From positions 7,592,426-7,656,425 of the forward strand of contig NC_053412.1 in assembly GCF_016859285.1 (NCBI RefSeq): DNA of 64,000 nt, written 5' to 3'. The notes under the pieces were generated by a model. The model saw only the letters and a program-made list of their open reading frames with translations. It was not told the DNA's origin and ran no database searches. Of the stretch, positions 1 to 38,235 are shown in pieces; the first letter of the stretch is position 1, and every line of letters begins with the position of its first letter. A program made the position numbers and the translations under genes. This stretch comes from Xiphias gladius. Lineage: Eukaryota > Chordata > Actinopteri > Istiophoriformes > Xiphiidae.

Positions 1-1245
1 CGAAATAACATTGGCAAAGATAAAATGTTTGCATAATCACATTTACATTATGCACAGATTTTAAGCTTAAACTCACAGTTTTCTTTTCTGATTAAAAATG
101 GTTCCCATCTCCTTATATTTTCTAATATTATAGTCCCTTAGGAATCCTTTGTCATACTCAGAAACCTTCATATTTGACTGACAATCAACAATACAGACAT
201 CTGGTGACAATGATATTACACATGCTTGAAGCCCATTTGAGGCAGCCGTAAGGACACAGGTATGTGTGGACAGACAGAGGTGGAGACAGGACTCTTTCAA
301 ACAAATACATCCTTGAATTTGAATAATAAACGGAGGGAAAGATCGTTGTTAATGACACGGAACAGGTCTGTTGATGACGGGAGACACTGCTTGGGTGTCC
401 TGCATGTTAGTTTGGGCCTCAGCCATCCACATGCAATGGCCCAGTCCACACACATTCAGAATCAAAACAACTACATCGAAAAACTTCACAGGTCAGCCAT
501 CAAAGATCAAGAGAAATTCCTAACACTTGTGGTTCTGTATTGCTCTGAGGAGAAAAACCTCTAAGAGAAAAGGATGAAAGGAGCACTTGATTTTGTCCTT
601 CTGAGACTGGTAAATGGGAGAAATTGTGGGGAAATAAAAAAAAATAAAAAGCCCATGGAAGCATCTTTATTTTTTTATGGGGAAAACAATAAAGATAAAT
701 TATTAGAAAATGAGCTTTAAAAGATGGAAGTACGGCTGACATTTTATTTTATTATTCTTATTCTTCCAAACCTACAAATTGATTGTTTCTCTTTCTCTTG
801 CTCAGCCTGCTCAAAGTGAAAATTAAGACATAAATATTTTAAACATCCTAATGGTTTTAGTAGTCAAGGAGACTAGCAACAGTGCAAGTGAGAGTGAGTG
901 CCAAGAGAGAGTGGAGGAGAACAGCTCTGCTTTATTCAGGACATAAAAAAGAGTGGTTGCGAGCCTGTGGTTTTTTTTTTCCATTCTCCGCCATACCCCC
1001 CACTTGTTTCATTCAAAAGGGCCTGGCTGAGACAGCCTGTGTTGTAACAAATTAGTTATTGCTTTGGAATAATACCACAGCATCCAAAGACACGAAATTG
1101 AATGTAAGTGTTTGGGCTAAAGAAAACCATCATTTGTTGCTCGCACCACCTCCATCATCATGGTCACTGAGGCTGTGTGAAGACAAGCAAGAAGAAGATG
1201 GAAAGAGCAGGCAGCGGGGTAGGCAGAGCCGCGGAGGAGGTTCAC
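1..1245. other. Intron of map4k4, no exon recognised
   Basis: This follows the donor of the exon ending at 1246 (minus strand GAGAG|gtgaac). I looked for the expected next MAP4K4 coding block beginning VEDRF and did not see it, so the next exon should lie left of the window. The stretch is AT-rich with short A/T runs. The open frames here have no recognisable content. Confidence 0.6.
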
Positions 1246-25724
<24,479 letters not shown>

Positions 25725-26030
25725 CTTTCAAATAAAAGCCGAGCTTTCCTTTGCGCTTTAAAAAAAAAACAACCGTTAGCCGCTGTATCATTTGCGGGCT
25801 CTCCGGCGGGTAAACTGAACAGAGGCCGTCGCGCACTCCTCTCCACGGGATCCGCTTCGTAGCAGTAGACGCTGTGGTGTCGCTACTCCATGTTGAGGTG
25901 GCAGCAGCGGGGCTCCCTGTCCGCTCTCTCCCAGCTCGCGCCGCTGGTGTCGAGCTAGCACGAAGACTCGGGCTTCCGCTGAAGAGCTTCAACATAAAAG
26001 CCCCCCCCCGCGCTCATCTTTTTTTTTTTT
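25725..26030 (-). promoter_or_regulatory. map4k4 5' UTR and proximal promoter region
   Basis: Immediately upstream of the MANDSPAK start. It is CpG-rich compared with the flanks, which with the GC-rich first intron (about 25400-25670) suggests a CpG-island promoter. No TATA box is evident. The exact transcription start cannot be placed from sequence alone. A T-run occurs at 26019-26033. Confidence 0.5.
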
Positions 26031-26185
26031 TTTCCGAGCAAATGACAGATACATGCGTGATCACATTAAAAGAGGAGTCAAGTGTAAATTTAAACAATAT
26101 AGTTACTGTGTTTTGGTTTTTTTTCCTTGAAAATGACCTGGCTTGTGCATGGCCATGTGCCTGATCCAAGTGTGCTCCCATTCGC

Positions 26186-26688
26186 CAGTGAAGGAAGAAG
26201 CACTCACATCAGTACTGATACAGTTGAGTGAAAGTCGTTCCTTTCAAAATTTTATTCAAAGCAATGTATTAAAAGCAAAATATGCTCAAATTATCAACAC
26301 TTAAAATACTCATCGTGCAGATCTGCCCATTTCAGAGTGTTATATATATATATACTTATTGTACTGGACAATAATTGAAGAAGCATTAACATATAAGCAT
26401 CACATTAATGTCGTAGATGGCAAAGGCAGAGTTAATTTGAACTACCTTGTAGTTTAATCTATAAAAAAATATATCGTAATTCATTTGATGATTATAGTTG
26501 ATAAGTCAAGCTCTGAAATAAATGGAGTAAAAAAAGTAGCTATTTCCCTCTGAAATGTAGCAGAGTAATAGAAGTTCAAAGTAGCTTGAAATGGAGACTA
26601 CTAGAACTTCTACATTATACTTAAATAAAGTCGTTAAATGTACGAGTACACTACTTAAATGAGTGAATGTAGTTACTTTCCACCACTT
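26186..26688 (+). mobile_element. Fish MITE with CAGTG(G)...CTTTCCACCACT ends
   Basis: Begins CAGTGAAGGAAGAAGCACTC and ends TAGTTACTTTCCACCACTT. The interior keeps the ordered words of a very abundant fish repeat: GCCCATTTCAGAGTGTTATA, ATTTCCCTCTGAAATGTAGC, GAGTACACTACTTAAATGAG. The ends form an imperfect inverted repeat. No clean target duplication is left (CCATTCGC against ACATTAAA), so it is an old copy. It lies about 460 bp upstream of the map4k4 start codon. Confidence 0.75.
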
Positions 26689-26889
26689 ACATTAAACAAG
26701 ACAAGACGCTGCTGAATAGAGCTGATTTTTAGGACAAAGAACAGCAAAAATGCTTTACATCTAAAGTCAGAGAGGCCAAATAAAGGTCTGACATAGTCAT
26801 CTCAACTTGCTTACCCGGTAGAAATGTTCTCATGAAGCCCCCAAGCTTTTTGTTCTTGTTGTTACTCTGAGCCTGTGCAAGTCCAATTT

Positions 26890-27400
26890 CGTTTTAGGAT
26901 GATAGCGTGATTTGGATAACTTCCGTTTCTAGCCTGCCCGCTTCTGTCGAGCTTGACGCAGCTTTGCTCGGGAACCGCACAAACGCAGGAAGCCGGTCGG
27001 CTTTACACAGAGAGAAAAAGGGCTGTGCCTAAATATATCCAGCATGGATACCGAGATTTTTCTTTATTCATTTATTTATTTATTTATTTATTTATTTTCA
27101 ATGCTTTAATGCACTTTTCCTCGCCGACCTCACACTCTAATGTCCGCCTTGCGTACTGACACATGTGCGATTCACGCCCGCAAGCGGGGCAGGTGAGGCG
27201 GACGGAGGCTGACGGGAGCGGACCCCCCCCGCTCCCCCGCCACACAGCATCCTCGTGGACATGCGCATGTGAGACTTCAGTGTCAATATTGGCAATCATG
27301 GGTGTGGCAAGTGAGCGATCTCCGACGTGATTCGGCGTGTGTCGGGGCAGTGGACTCCAGCGGGGAGCCTAGGGAGCAGCGTGGGACACGAGGAACGAAT
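26890..27400. other. GC/CpG-rich patch between map4k4 and chst10, unassigned
   Basis: A roughly 0.5-kb stretch much richer in CpG than its surroundings (for example 27168-27245 and 27310-27400), broken by a (TTTA)n repeat. It could be an upstream alternative promoter or 5' exon of map4k4, or an island without a gene. I find no conserved open frame in it. Confidence 0.35.
27064..27096. repeat. (TTTA)n microsatellite
   Basis: Tandem TTTA tetramers inside the GC-rich patch. Confidence 0.9.
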
Positions 27401-27881
27401 AAACTGATTTACTTTGATTGCTGTTGAAGCCAAATGTATAATACGGGCTTTTGATGTGGGAGGTGTCACTTATGTTTCCTCCCAAAATAGCTTATATATA
27501 ATATTTCATCGCAACATGTTTCCCATTCCCATTTTCGTCGGGGATGATTTGCCTGCATTAGTTTGCCGGGGTCACTCTCTGTGAAGGTTTCTGATTTCCG
27601 AATTACCTCCTCAGTATGACATTGGTCCAAGCTCGGCCCAAGCAGGCAGTGTGTGTTCTGCCTGAGCTGCAGCCTCAGCTTCCCATCACGGCAACAAAAA
27701 AAAAAAAAAAAAAATCAATATACAGGATGCTGAATTCTTACAAGGCCCTGTCAGCGGTGCACCCAGAGGTGCGTGGCTATGTAGTACAGTATAAAATATA
27801 TGCCGGAGTAGTTAAATGATCAGAGGACTATTTTTTTCAAAATACACTGGCAAATCCCCGGCATTTTAAAAACCCTGGATC

Positions 27882-29973
27882 TTTATTAACAATACTGAAA
27901 AATGTTCAGCTGCAGTCTTTCAGGTATTCATCACAGCTCCACGATGAAACAGACCGATCTGTGGGTGAAACAAACTAAAACTGAACTTTCAAATGACACG
28001 GCAGAGCAAACCAGTCAGGCAAGATGAGTGAAGCGACTGCGCCGCGGGGAGACACACACACACACACACACACGAGCATGCAAGCACAAAGCCTTAACAC
28101 TCAAAGGCTATACTTAAGACACTTAACCAACGTTTAAGCTCCGTAAATCAACTTAAATCCATCTGCCATAAGGTAAGCTTGTATGAATGACACTGAAAAT
28201 GCAAATCCCATCCCACTCCCTACGGGCCCTGAATGTTTGCTGCTGGCATATGGCCATGAAGACATTGTTTTGCCCTTATTCCTGTGGTTCAATTCAACAG
28301 TCCTGTGTGGCGACGTTTAGTCCAAGGGTTCAACGGGGTTTGTGGTAACTAAGCAAGTCAAACTTTAGGTGTTTTACCGCCACCTTGTGAGCATTTGACA
28401 TTATTGCAGCAAGTGGTCCCCTTCAATGTACAGTCTAAGGGGAGAGAGTATCCGGGAAACTAATGGGATGGAACAATCTAACTAATTTCTGAAAGCTAAA
28501 CCTGCATTCAGGAAAAACAAAACAAAAAAAAAACAAAAAACCGTGGCAAAACACACACACACAAAAGTCAAAATTGACACGTGAGCTAACAAAATGTGAA
28601 AGCAGCATAGAAAGAACACATTCTTTTATTTCACACGTAACTATATTACCAACTAGTGTTGTCCTTGTATCACAACCACCTGTCCTAAAAGGTCACCAGG
28701 TGGTTGCAGGGAGGCAGTAGTGTCTTACAACTGGGACACCTTTTGTGCCACTAGTCAGCAAGTTAATATTATTATAAATAGCAACATGTAATACAAACGG
28801 TGAGTAGCAAGTCATGTTAAGAACATATACACTGTACATTTCTGATAGAAAAATGTTCCTTTAAAATCCAGTTCCAACTTTCTTTCATCATCCCAGTGCA
28901 TTAACAACTGAATAAATGGAGTCAACAAGGCTGAGCAACCAGAACAATGGCTACGGTATGGATCACGGCACGAACAATGTCTTGGTTTCATTTTGAAAGT
29001 TAATTTTTTTTTTTAACCATTTTGAGGCTATTTCATGACATTTGATGGGTAATTTACTGTCTTACAAGACATTAATATGCCTTGCATGAAGCAAAAAAAT
29101 CAATGGTAAAAAAAAATATAAAAAGTTAACACTGATTTGTACCTCATAAAAATATCAATGAAAAATGGTCGCAGAAATGTCCAGACAGTCTGTATTATAT
29201 TCTCGCTGTTCACTCTTGTCCAAAAATTTTAGCATCCCGGATACAGACTACCTTTGCGTATGTCAAGCATGACAGCAAGAAGTACAGAAAAGACACATTG
29301 GACACATGTCAAAACGCATAGCCTTGTTCATAGCTTTCGTTGACAGAATGAATCATTCAAACAGGTGATCCATAGAGTGCAATATAATAGCTACTTTACA
29401 GGGTAATGGGCCTGTATCCCTGGATTTACAGAGAAAACCTCTTTGACATATAATTCTGTCAGAAAAATTAAATATAAGACAGCAAATGTGTGTCTATTTG
29501 ACCCTCACCTGTATTTGATCTTTATATTGACCTTTTTCCACACAAAGTGATGCATTCTGCAACTTTTATCACTGCTGAATCTCTTTATGTGACTGTGTTG
29601 CCTGTGCTCACTTCCCATCTTTTGCAGCAAAACTTTCTCTCCTCACTGTGTCATGACACTATAGGTTTGCTGATAGCACGCTTATCAGTTACAGCCCCTG
29701 TTTCCGTAACAGTACTGTTAAATATTTGAATAGTAGGCAGCACTTTTTCAGCAATTGCAAACATAGCCAACATCGCAACAACCTTTCAGTTATTCCAACA
29801 AAAGTGGCTAAAATAAGAATAGACATTACATTGTGCCATCTACTGCCGATGAGCCATTCAAGTCTGCCAGTTTTGTGGCACACAGTCAGCTACGATACAC
29901 CTCTGTTTCAGTAAACCAAAGAAGCTGAGAGGATTTTATATGAAAACATGTCTTTTAGTCAGTGTTAATCATT
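27882..29973 (-). other. Probable 3' UTR of chst10
   Basis: No coding sequence is recognised between the chst10 stop and the map4k4 upstream region. The best minus-strand polyadenylation signal is AATAAA (TTTATT on plus at 27882-27887), which would give a 3' UTR of about 2.1 kb. Nearer sites cannot be excluded. The span contains a short CA tract at 28052-28073. Confidence 0.4.
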
Positions 29974-31419
29974 TTAGTTCAGTAGAAAGTCTGGGCTTGG
30001 GTAACCAAAAAGGTGGAAGTCACCCTGGTAACGCGCGTAGAGACGCCTGATGTCTCGCTTGCTCATGCCTGAGAAGTAGTGCTCCACCTTGGTCCTGTTG
30101 TAGCGGGTGATGCCTGGAGGAATGGCTGGGTAGGACACCAGCTGGTCGATGCCTGCTGATTTGAGGATGTAGGGGGCATCTTGCTCCAGTGTCTCGTGGT
30201 GGCCAACCACGCTGTAGTGTATTTCACAAGGTGCGCACAACTCTGCATAAGTCACCCAGTGAATAATGTGCTCACCGAACTGTCGGTCCATGCGGCGACG
30301 GCCTTCTGCATCACCCAAGTAACGGACAAAGTCCTCAAAGTGCAGGCCAGAGGCGGCAAGGTTGTTGTCGCGGTGGCTTTTGCGGTACTTGCGGATGATA
30401 GCTGGAGCGATGTCATGCTTGTACCAAGGCTCAAATCGTGGGTTCTTCACAAACTTGTCCTTGAATGCAGAAATCAGGCGCTCAAAGGGATCTCTCACGA
30501 TGAAAAACTTAAAGTAGGTGTTCAATCTGTTAAAAGAACAGAACAAGGATTAAGGAGTAAATAGTTGTAATGGATCAAATTTTTCTTTATTGGTAGAACT
30601 GTCACAGCAGACTACAGGCATTTCTGCACTCTTGTTGACCATCGTGAAAACTGTATAATTTGATCGCTCACGAGGGATCAAATTATAGCCCCAACTAAGC
30701 TAAAAGATGATGCTCTATCAGCAACTGGAAGGCTAAAATTCAGGAATATCTGAGCGCCCCTTAAATTGTGCCGACTCATTAAGTATCATACTCATCTTTT
30801 GTTTTGAGGACATCCACGGTAACCACTTGCATATCCCGCAACCGGGGCCAGACAAGTCCACATTTATCGCAGTAACTCTAAACTAACCTGCGAGTAATTT
30901 CCTGCGGCGTGAGCGACGAGAGGCGGGGCAGTTTGTTTTTCTCATGGTCATGAACAAGGTTTTCTGGGATCTCCTCCACAGTGGAGAATGCTCCTGCCAG
31001 CAACAACATAAACGAAACATACAGACCTCCAGTCATAGAGTGTTGTTTAATTCTAAGAACATTACTGTCACGCTTTACCCATTTGTGTGCAGATAACTCG
31101 AAAAAAATCAAAGCTGGTGTTTATCAGCCATTCCTTACAACTATCGTAAACATGTGCATGGTTATTTCCTTCATCCAGTCCATGCTTACCATTCAGCACA
31201 ATGAGGACCTTCTTCCATTGGGTATTGCCCACTTTAGGCGTCTGGCAGAACAAGATCTTGTGTTTGTCACAGACAAATATGCGGTCTAGGACAAACTTGG
31301 TGATGGAGACATGAGTCAAATTCCTGAGGCTGCTGTTCTTACATATAGTTGAGAGCAGCTCCATACGCTTATCAGCGACTGTCTGCCAATCTGCCAATGT
31401 AGGTACTGCTGAGGCCTGA

Positions 31420-31489
<70 letters not shown>

Positions 31490-31900
31490 TGTGACTGATG
31501 CCCTTTGTTTTTAATATGATGGCATGATTGCAAAGATAACAAGGGAAACACTTTTTTTGAAGTTAAGACACTGGTGGAGTGTACTCAGTAATCAGCTGTA
31601 TTAGTCACCTGATCTGATGGCTGTGGAACAGGGTCTTCTGGGCTGGAAACGGGGATGGGTTTAACCACCTGGGCGCCTGGCACCGTCCAGCTCTGACCAC
31701 CGACCCTCTCTCCATAGTCTGAAAATAACATTTTAGTGCGGGCTGAAAATTTTGAACCCCCATAACTGACAGCCTGAAGCGATCCACATAAGAAACAACA
31801 GCTTACCATCTACAGCTCTGAAGCTGATGAACTTGCTGACAAACATGAGGATGAGCAGCACCCAGCCGCAAGCCCCAAGCAGCAGCCAGTGGTGCCGCAT
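29974..31900 (-). CDS. chst10: Carbohydrate sulfotransferase 10 (HNK-1 sulfotransferase)
   Basis: Golgi type II membrane enzyme that transfers sulfate from PAPS to terminal glucuronic acid, making the HNK-1 epitope. Coding exons: 31900-31807, 31718-31609, 31415-31190, 30993-30888, 30526-29974, 362 aa against about 356 in human. A short cytoplasmic tail and signal anchor (LLLGACGWVLLILMFVSKF, about 6-24) are followed by a variable stem. The 5'-PAPS-binding loop CQTPKVGNTQW is at about 125-135 and the 3'-phosphate-binding motif VRDPFERLISAF at about 189-200. The C-terminus YPSPDFLLN matches the family. I chose MRHHWLLL as the start because human begins MHHQWLLL; an in-frame ATG four codons upstream (MCEA) is possible. 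The stem (residues 32-75) is the least conserved part. All introns are GT-AG. Confidence 0.96.
31421..31486. repeat. (AC)33 microsatellite abutting a chst10 acceptor
   Basis: Read in the transcript, (GT)33 runs to within a few bases of the acceptor (GTGTCTCAG|GCC at 31415/31416). It stands where the polypyrimidine tract would be. Confidence 0.95.
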
Positions 31901-31911
31901 CGCTTCGCACA

Positions 31912-31926
31912 TCAGCTGACGGCCAT
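31912..31926 (-). promoter_or_regulatory. Five-codon upstream ORF in the chst10 leader
   Basis: ATGGCCGTCAGCTGA (MAVS-stop) lies 12 nt from the main start codon, in the same exon (acceptor near 31951). Its stop overlaps the next ATG (TGATG), which opens an in-frame four-residue extension of CHST10. Such an arrangement can allow reinitiation; that is inference. Confidence 0.5.
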
Positions 31927-31959
31927 GGAAACACTGAGCGGCGCTGCAACCCTGCACAC

Positions 31960-33390
31960 ACAGACGGACAGCTGACTCAAGGCTGTACCTGACTAGCTGG
32001 CTGTTGGCCTAAATATCGCACATGCTAATCTTAAATGTCGATTTAACAAGCCAAACCACCCGACGTTAGAGCTTGACCGAGACGTAACGTTACCTGCGGG
32101 TCAACTTAAACGAGTTAGCCAGGGTGGTATCCTCGCTTAGCTACTAATTGGTTAATGAATGTAGCTAAAAGCTAACATTACTGCTTTCTGTTGGTTTGTT
32201 AGCTACCTACGACTAACTTATCCAAATACGGCAGCTGGCGTAAACTGTACTTTAATCCAGCCAACTGGTCAGTAAACGTAGTTAGCCTACAAGCTAGCCA
32301 CAACTGTCCCTCCCAGACAGCGATGAGACATGGAGCGGACAACTTGGACCACGCCAGTCTTCCTCGGTGAGGTCAATTCCGAACGCCAAAACCGCCACAG
32401 CGCCAGAGTATCCCTGTGTCGTACCGTACTGTTGAGTTACAGCTACTTCACATCTTCACAAACTCTGGAGAAAATGTTGGACGACGCCATATCATCTAGA
32501 CTGCTGCAAAAACCGCTATTCGCGACATCCGACTGCCGACAATATAAGTAGCTCCCCCTAGTGTCGTCCCGGTGGCGACGCACTTTTCGCTACTGCCCCC
32601 CAGCGCAGTTTAAATCCGCCAGTTTGATCTTGACTCGTCTTCTCATTTTGTGAAAAACAGCAAGACATGGTGATTATACTGGTATATGACCGTAATTCCA
32701 AACCCATGGCTGAAATTCCTCCACCCCTCAATAAAAAATAATTTCGTACGGAATATTTGAAACATGTACAGCTCGAACAGTTGTCTCTATGTGAGCTGCA
32801 ATGTTTAAAGGCACTGGAATAGCACTTGGTAAATTCCTTTCGCTTAAATAAGTGTACCTAATAAAAAGGGTTAATGATTGTTTCTCTGTTTACTTTATAA
32901 TACTAATGGAAAACTTTATCCCTTTTAAGATTCTATCAACAGCCAGTAAATCCATTTGTAATGTTTACATATATGCATCTCTTGCCTGCTTATTGTGATA
33001 CATCTGACTAAATTGTACTGTCCATACCTGCTCAGAGCATCTCAATGACCTCTGCCATCCCTTTTGTATGATGAGAAAAAAAAAAGAAGAAAAAAAAAAG
33101 CGATACTAGTGCCACACCACCAGTTATAATGGCCAATACAGTAATTGTTCAACAGGACATACTGGAACTCTAAACTACAAAAAAAAAAATGGACCCAGAC
33201 AGCCTGAATCCCCTAAAATTGATCATGAGCAATTTAAGGGTAAAATATTACCGTTGAATAGCATTTCTCACCCATCATGAAACATTTATAATATAAACCA
33301 TAAATCCAAATATAAGACACACCCCAAATGAAACCTTCAGTTGAATGCAAAAGCAGAAATAAAGACAAGACAAGAGCTCCTTTTGTTTCA
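31960..33390. other. chst10 upstream region and spacer to rpl31
   Basis: The leader-exon acceptor near 31951 implies at least one non-coding chst10 exon upstream, probably within the CpG-containing stretch 32060-32560. From 32650 to 33390 the sequence is AT-rich with A-runs and no recognisable gene. Confidence 0.45.
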
Positions 33391-33396
33391 TTTATT
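33391..33396 (-). terminator. rpl31 polyadenylation signal AATAAA
   Basis: TTTATT on plus, 20 nt beyond the rpl31 stop codon. This is the very short 3' UTR typical of ribosomal protein genes. Confidence 0.8.
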
Positions 33397-33416
33397 CCAC
33401 TCGCAGAGGGACAAAT

Positions 33417-35297
<1,881 letters not shown>

Positions 35298-35861
35298 CTA
35301 TAAACAACAAACATACATTACTGCTAAGCATGTGAACCTTTCAGGAACTTTGAACTACTCGCTACCCAAACCACCTTCGGAAAAAAAAAAATAGTACCAT
35401 AAGCTGCGTTGTTTTTACGAGAAAACATGTGTCTTTAAACTTCAATCTGACACCATTTTGCTACACCTAAGAAAAGCGGGCTACTCTGGTGTTATTTCTT
35501 ACCGCAAACTAACCCGCGAGCTAAAGGGTAAAATGTTCAGCACATATGTTGAAACAAACAGCAATTCAGACTAGAACCAGTGTTTTACATTTGAAGCAAT
35601 ATAACAGGATTCTAGCTCGGACTGAACGAGCACAAAATAGCAACAATAGCAATTTGAAGCCACTCCAGCTCAGTCAATCGAAGCGCTAACAGTCCTCGCT
35701 TTTAATCATCTTTCGAGACGTTCAACCACCTCAAAAACCTAATAGAAAACACAGTGCAGCACTAATATGTATATTTATATGCGATACGTGGTTAGTGACC
35801 GCGTTAATATCGCAGGATGGCGTTAGATTGTAGAAAAATAATTTCCGAGAAAAATACTCAC

Positions 35862-35895
35862 ATCGACTCGTAGTTGAGACGGAAGTCGGAAGGAC
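35862..35895 (-). promoter_or_regulatory. rpl31 non-coding exon 1 with TOP-like start
   Basis: On the minus strand a pyrimidine-rich start (CTTCCGACTTCCGTCTC) leads into ...GAGTCGAT and a strong donor gtgagt. A 5' terminal oligopyrimidine start and a short non-coding first exon are usual for ribosomal protein genes. Two GGAAG words (ETS-like) overlap it. The exact start site is inferred. Confidence 0.6.
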
Positions 35896-35899
35896 GGAC

Positions 35900-38235
35900 C
35901 TAAAGTCGAGAATTGTGGGTAAAGGAAAACGGTCCGTTTTAATTTACGTCCGTCAAAAACGGTAAAAGTGTAAGGTTCCTTGTGTTGACACCCCGCTTTT
36001 CTCAACACTTTTAATATTTGTATTGATGAACATGACAGACTTTGCAGTGTGCGAGCTGAAATAAATAGAAAATAAAATAAACCTCCGAGAAACTAGTCAC
36101 CGATTAGACTTTTAAAAATATTTGCAGCTTTTGACAAATTGTGAACCAATGAAAACTGAGAATTTCCTTTTCCATTATCAGACCAGTTACACAAAAATAA
36201 ATGTTAAATGGGTAGTCTTTGAGTTAAGTCTCTATTCTGTTTATGTCAGTTTCCTTTGTTTAGGAACATGTATAGTGTGTTATGCAGTAATGACCCACAA
36301 AAGAAATAACGAATCCTTTGTGTAAGGCTTTGAATCAGTTTAAGGCAGAACATGAGGCATTTCAGCCATTAAAATAGATCTTTTATTTTGATTTTGCTTT
36401 AGGATTATGAGGTCTAGGACCAGATATGAGACAGCTAATCTATTTCTGTTGCTCTTCATCAAACACTGATATCAAATCACAAAAATATTTGCATAAATTA
36501 TGAAACTATTTCCTCAATGAGAAATTAAAACGTAGTGTCAAAATTTAGAAAAAAATTAATTTTGCCAAAGACTTTAGATGTAGCACGTCCTCTCTATGAC
36601 TGCAAGAATTCTTAAAAAAAGACTCAACATTTAATCACAACCACCTTCGGGTTGTGTTAACTCTTATGAATAAGTTCAGCACTTACCTCAAAATGCAGAG
36701 GTCTGCATCTTGTGGCTGTCTTCATAGCTCCCGTTATAGTAATTTAACCTTTATAAACTAGCACTATGTTTGAATTTCATCAGTTGTCCTTATTTGGCAA
36801 AATGTCATTACAATTTAAAAATGTCATTCCTCATTTATTTTACAGTAAAAAAAAAAATATATAAAATTAAAAAAAAAAAAAATACAGCATTAAACCAGAT
36901 ATCATTAATTGCACACCTTGGAAAAGAAACATGTAGCAGGAAAAGTGTCTTCCAACATCATAGACCTAAAGACAGTGGGCTTGATCAGAGCCCAGTCTCT
37001 CCATGTCTGTAATGTCACAGTTGCATGGCCAGGAGGAGGGGTCAAGTTGAATCCAGGTGTCTAAGGTAACAGCCTTTTTCCATTCTTATCCTGTTCTTTA
37101 AGTTGCTCAGTGCAACACTGAAGATGGTTTGTCCATTGAATTTCTGTCCCAGCACTCGCAGCATGCACAGCCTGCTCTCGCCACATCCCAGAGCTTCAGT
37201 TTATCCACCTGTACAAGTCTTTTTATTATGACACTGGATGGTCAACCACTGGGACACAGAAACAAGATGTGAAGTTCAAATTAATTATCTTCAGTCATTT
37301 TTTACCTAAGCACTCTAGTGTCTTTTCCTATCGGGAGCATTTTGGCGCCTTTTTTGGACGGTGTGGGCTGGTGAACGTTATGGAGAGGAATTCCACATGG
37401 CAGTGTTGAAGATCTGGTATTCTGCAGTCTATGGTGTTCTCTGCACTCACTTCAGTTCATTTCAGGGAGACATTGCCAAACTATTCAAAACAAATACATC
37501 AAGAAGAAAAAAAACAAAAAAAAAAAACTATTTTTCCACAGACTAACAGTTGTAACAACTTACGTTCAGTGACGGAATAGTTTGGCAGTGCTCATTCATG
37601 AGAAACGTTCATTCAAGTCCCGGCAGGATGTTTCAGTTTCAGTGTTGCTGCTGAGTAACTTCTCTGCAGCAAATGCTATAGATTTGTTCTGCAGATATTT
37701 TGTGATATGATGTAAACAAAAAATAGTAAAAACAACATTAAGTGTCACATTATTTTAAGGCTGGACAGTCACTTCATACAAAGCAAAAGACCCGTTACAA
37801 AAATCAACATCTAACCATTTTAATGCACAGTCGTAGTAACCAATGCACAATATATGAAAACAAAACATTCATATGAACTTGGTTAGGCAGGTGAAACAGA
37901 CAATTAAAAAGCTGTTCTAAAACACTGTTATGCACCAAAAAAAAAACATGAAGTCATTTTAGATGTTTTACGTTTCTCATACATGGTTCATTACAAACCT
38001 CCATAGACTATAATGTCCGGTAGTCTATGGCACACCACTTGCAGCTTATCCAAAACATGTAAAGCAACTCTGAGAAATTCACAATTTTGCTGTTTTTCTT
38101 TATTTCCTCATGTGTCTAAAAAGGCTATTTATGTAAATGAAATGGGAAAGAGAGAGATGGGTAGTTAGAGGCTAGAAGAAGTGAAGGCTTAGAAGCATTC
38201 ACCTGCATGTCTTTTACTCACTAAGCCCATTTCTC
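35900..38235. other. rpl31 promoter side and probable zc3h13 3' UTR
   Basis: No coding exon is recognised. Minus-strand AATAAA candidates for zc3h13 occur at 38099-38104, 36834-36839 and 36382-36387, so the 3' UTR could be about 0.1 to 1.9 kb. The rest is AT-rich with A-runs near 36845, 36875 and 37510. Confidence 0.45.

Noticed and set aside
30181-30564. 127-codon plus-strand frame
   Set aside because: Antisense shadow of the last chst10 exon.
32330-32551. 73-codon plus-strand frame upstream of chst10
   Set aside because: Lies in the CpG promoter area; no family resemblance; likely chance.
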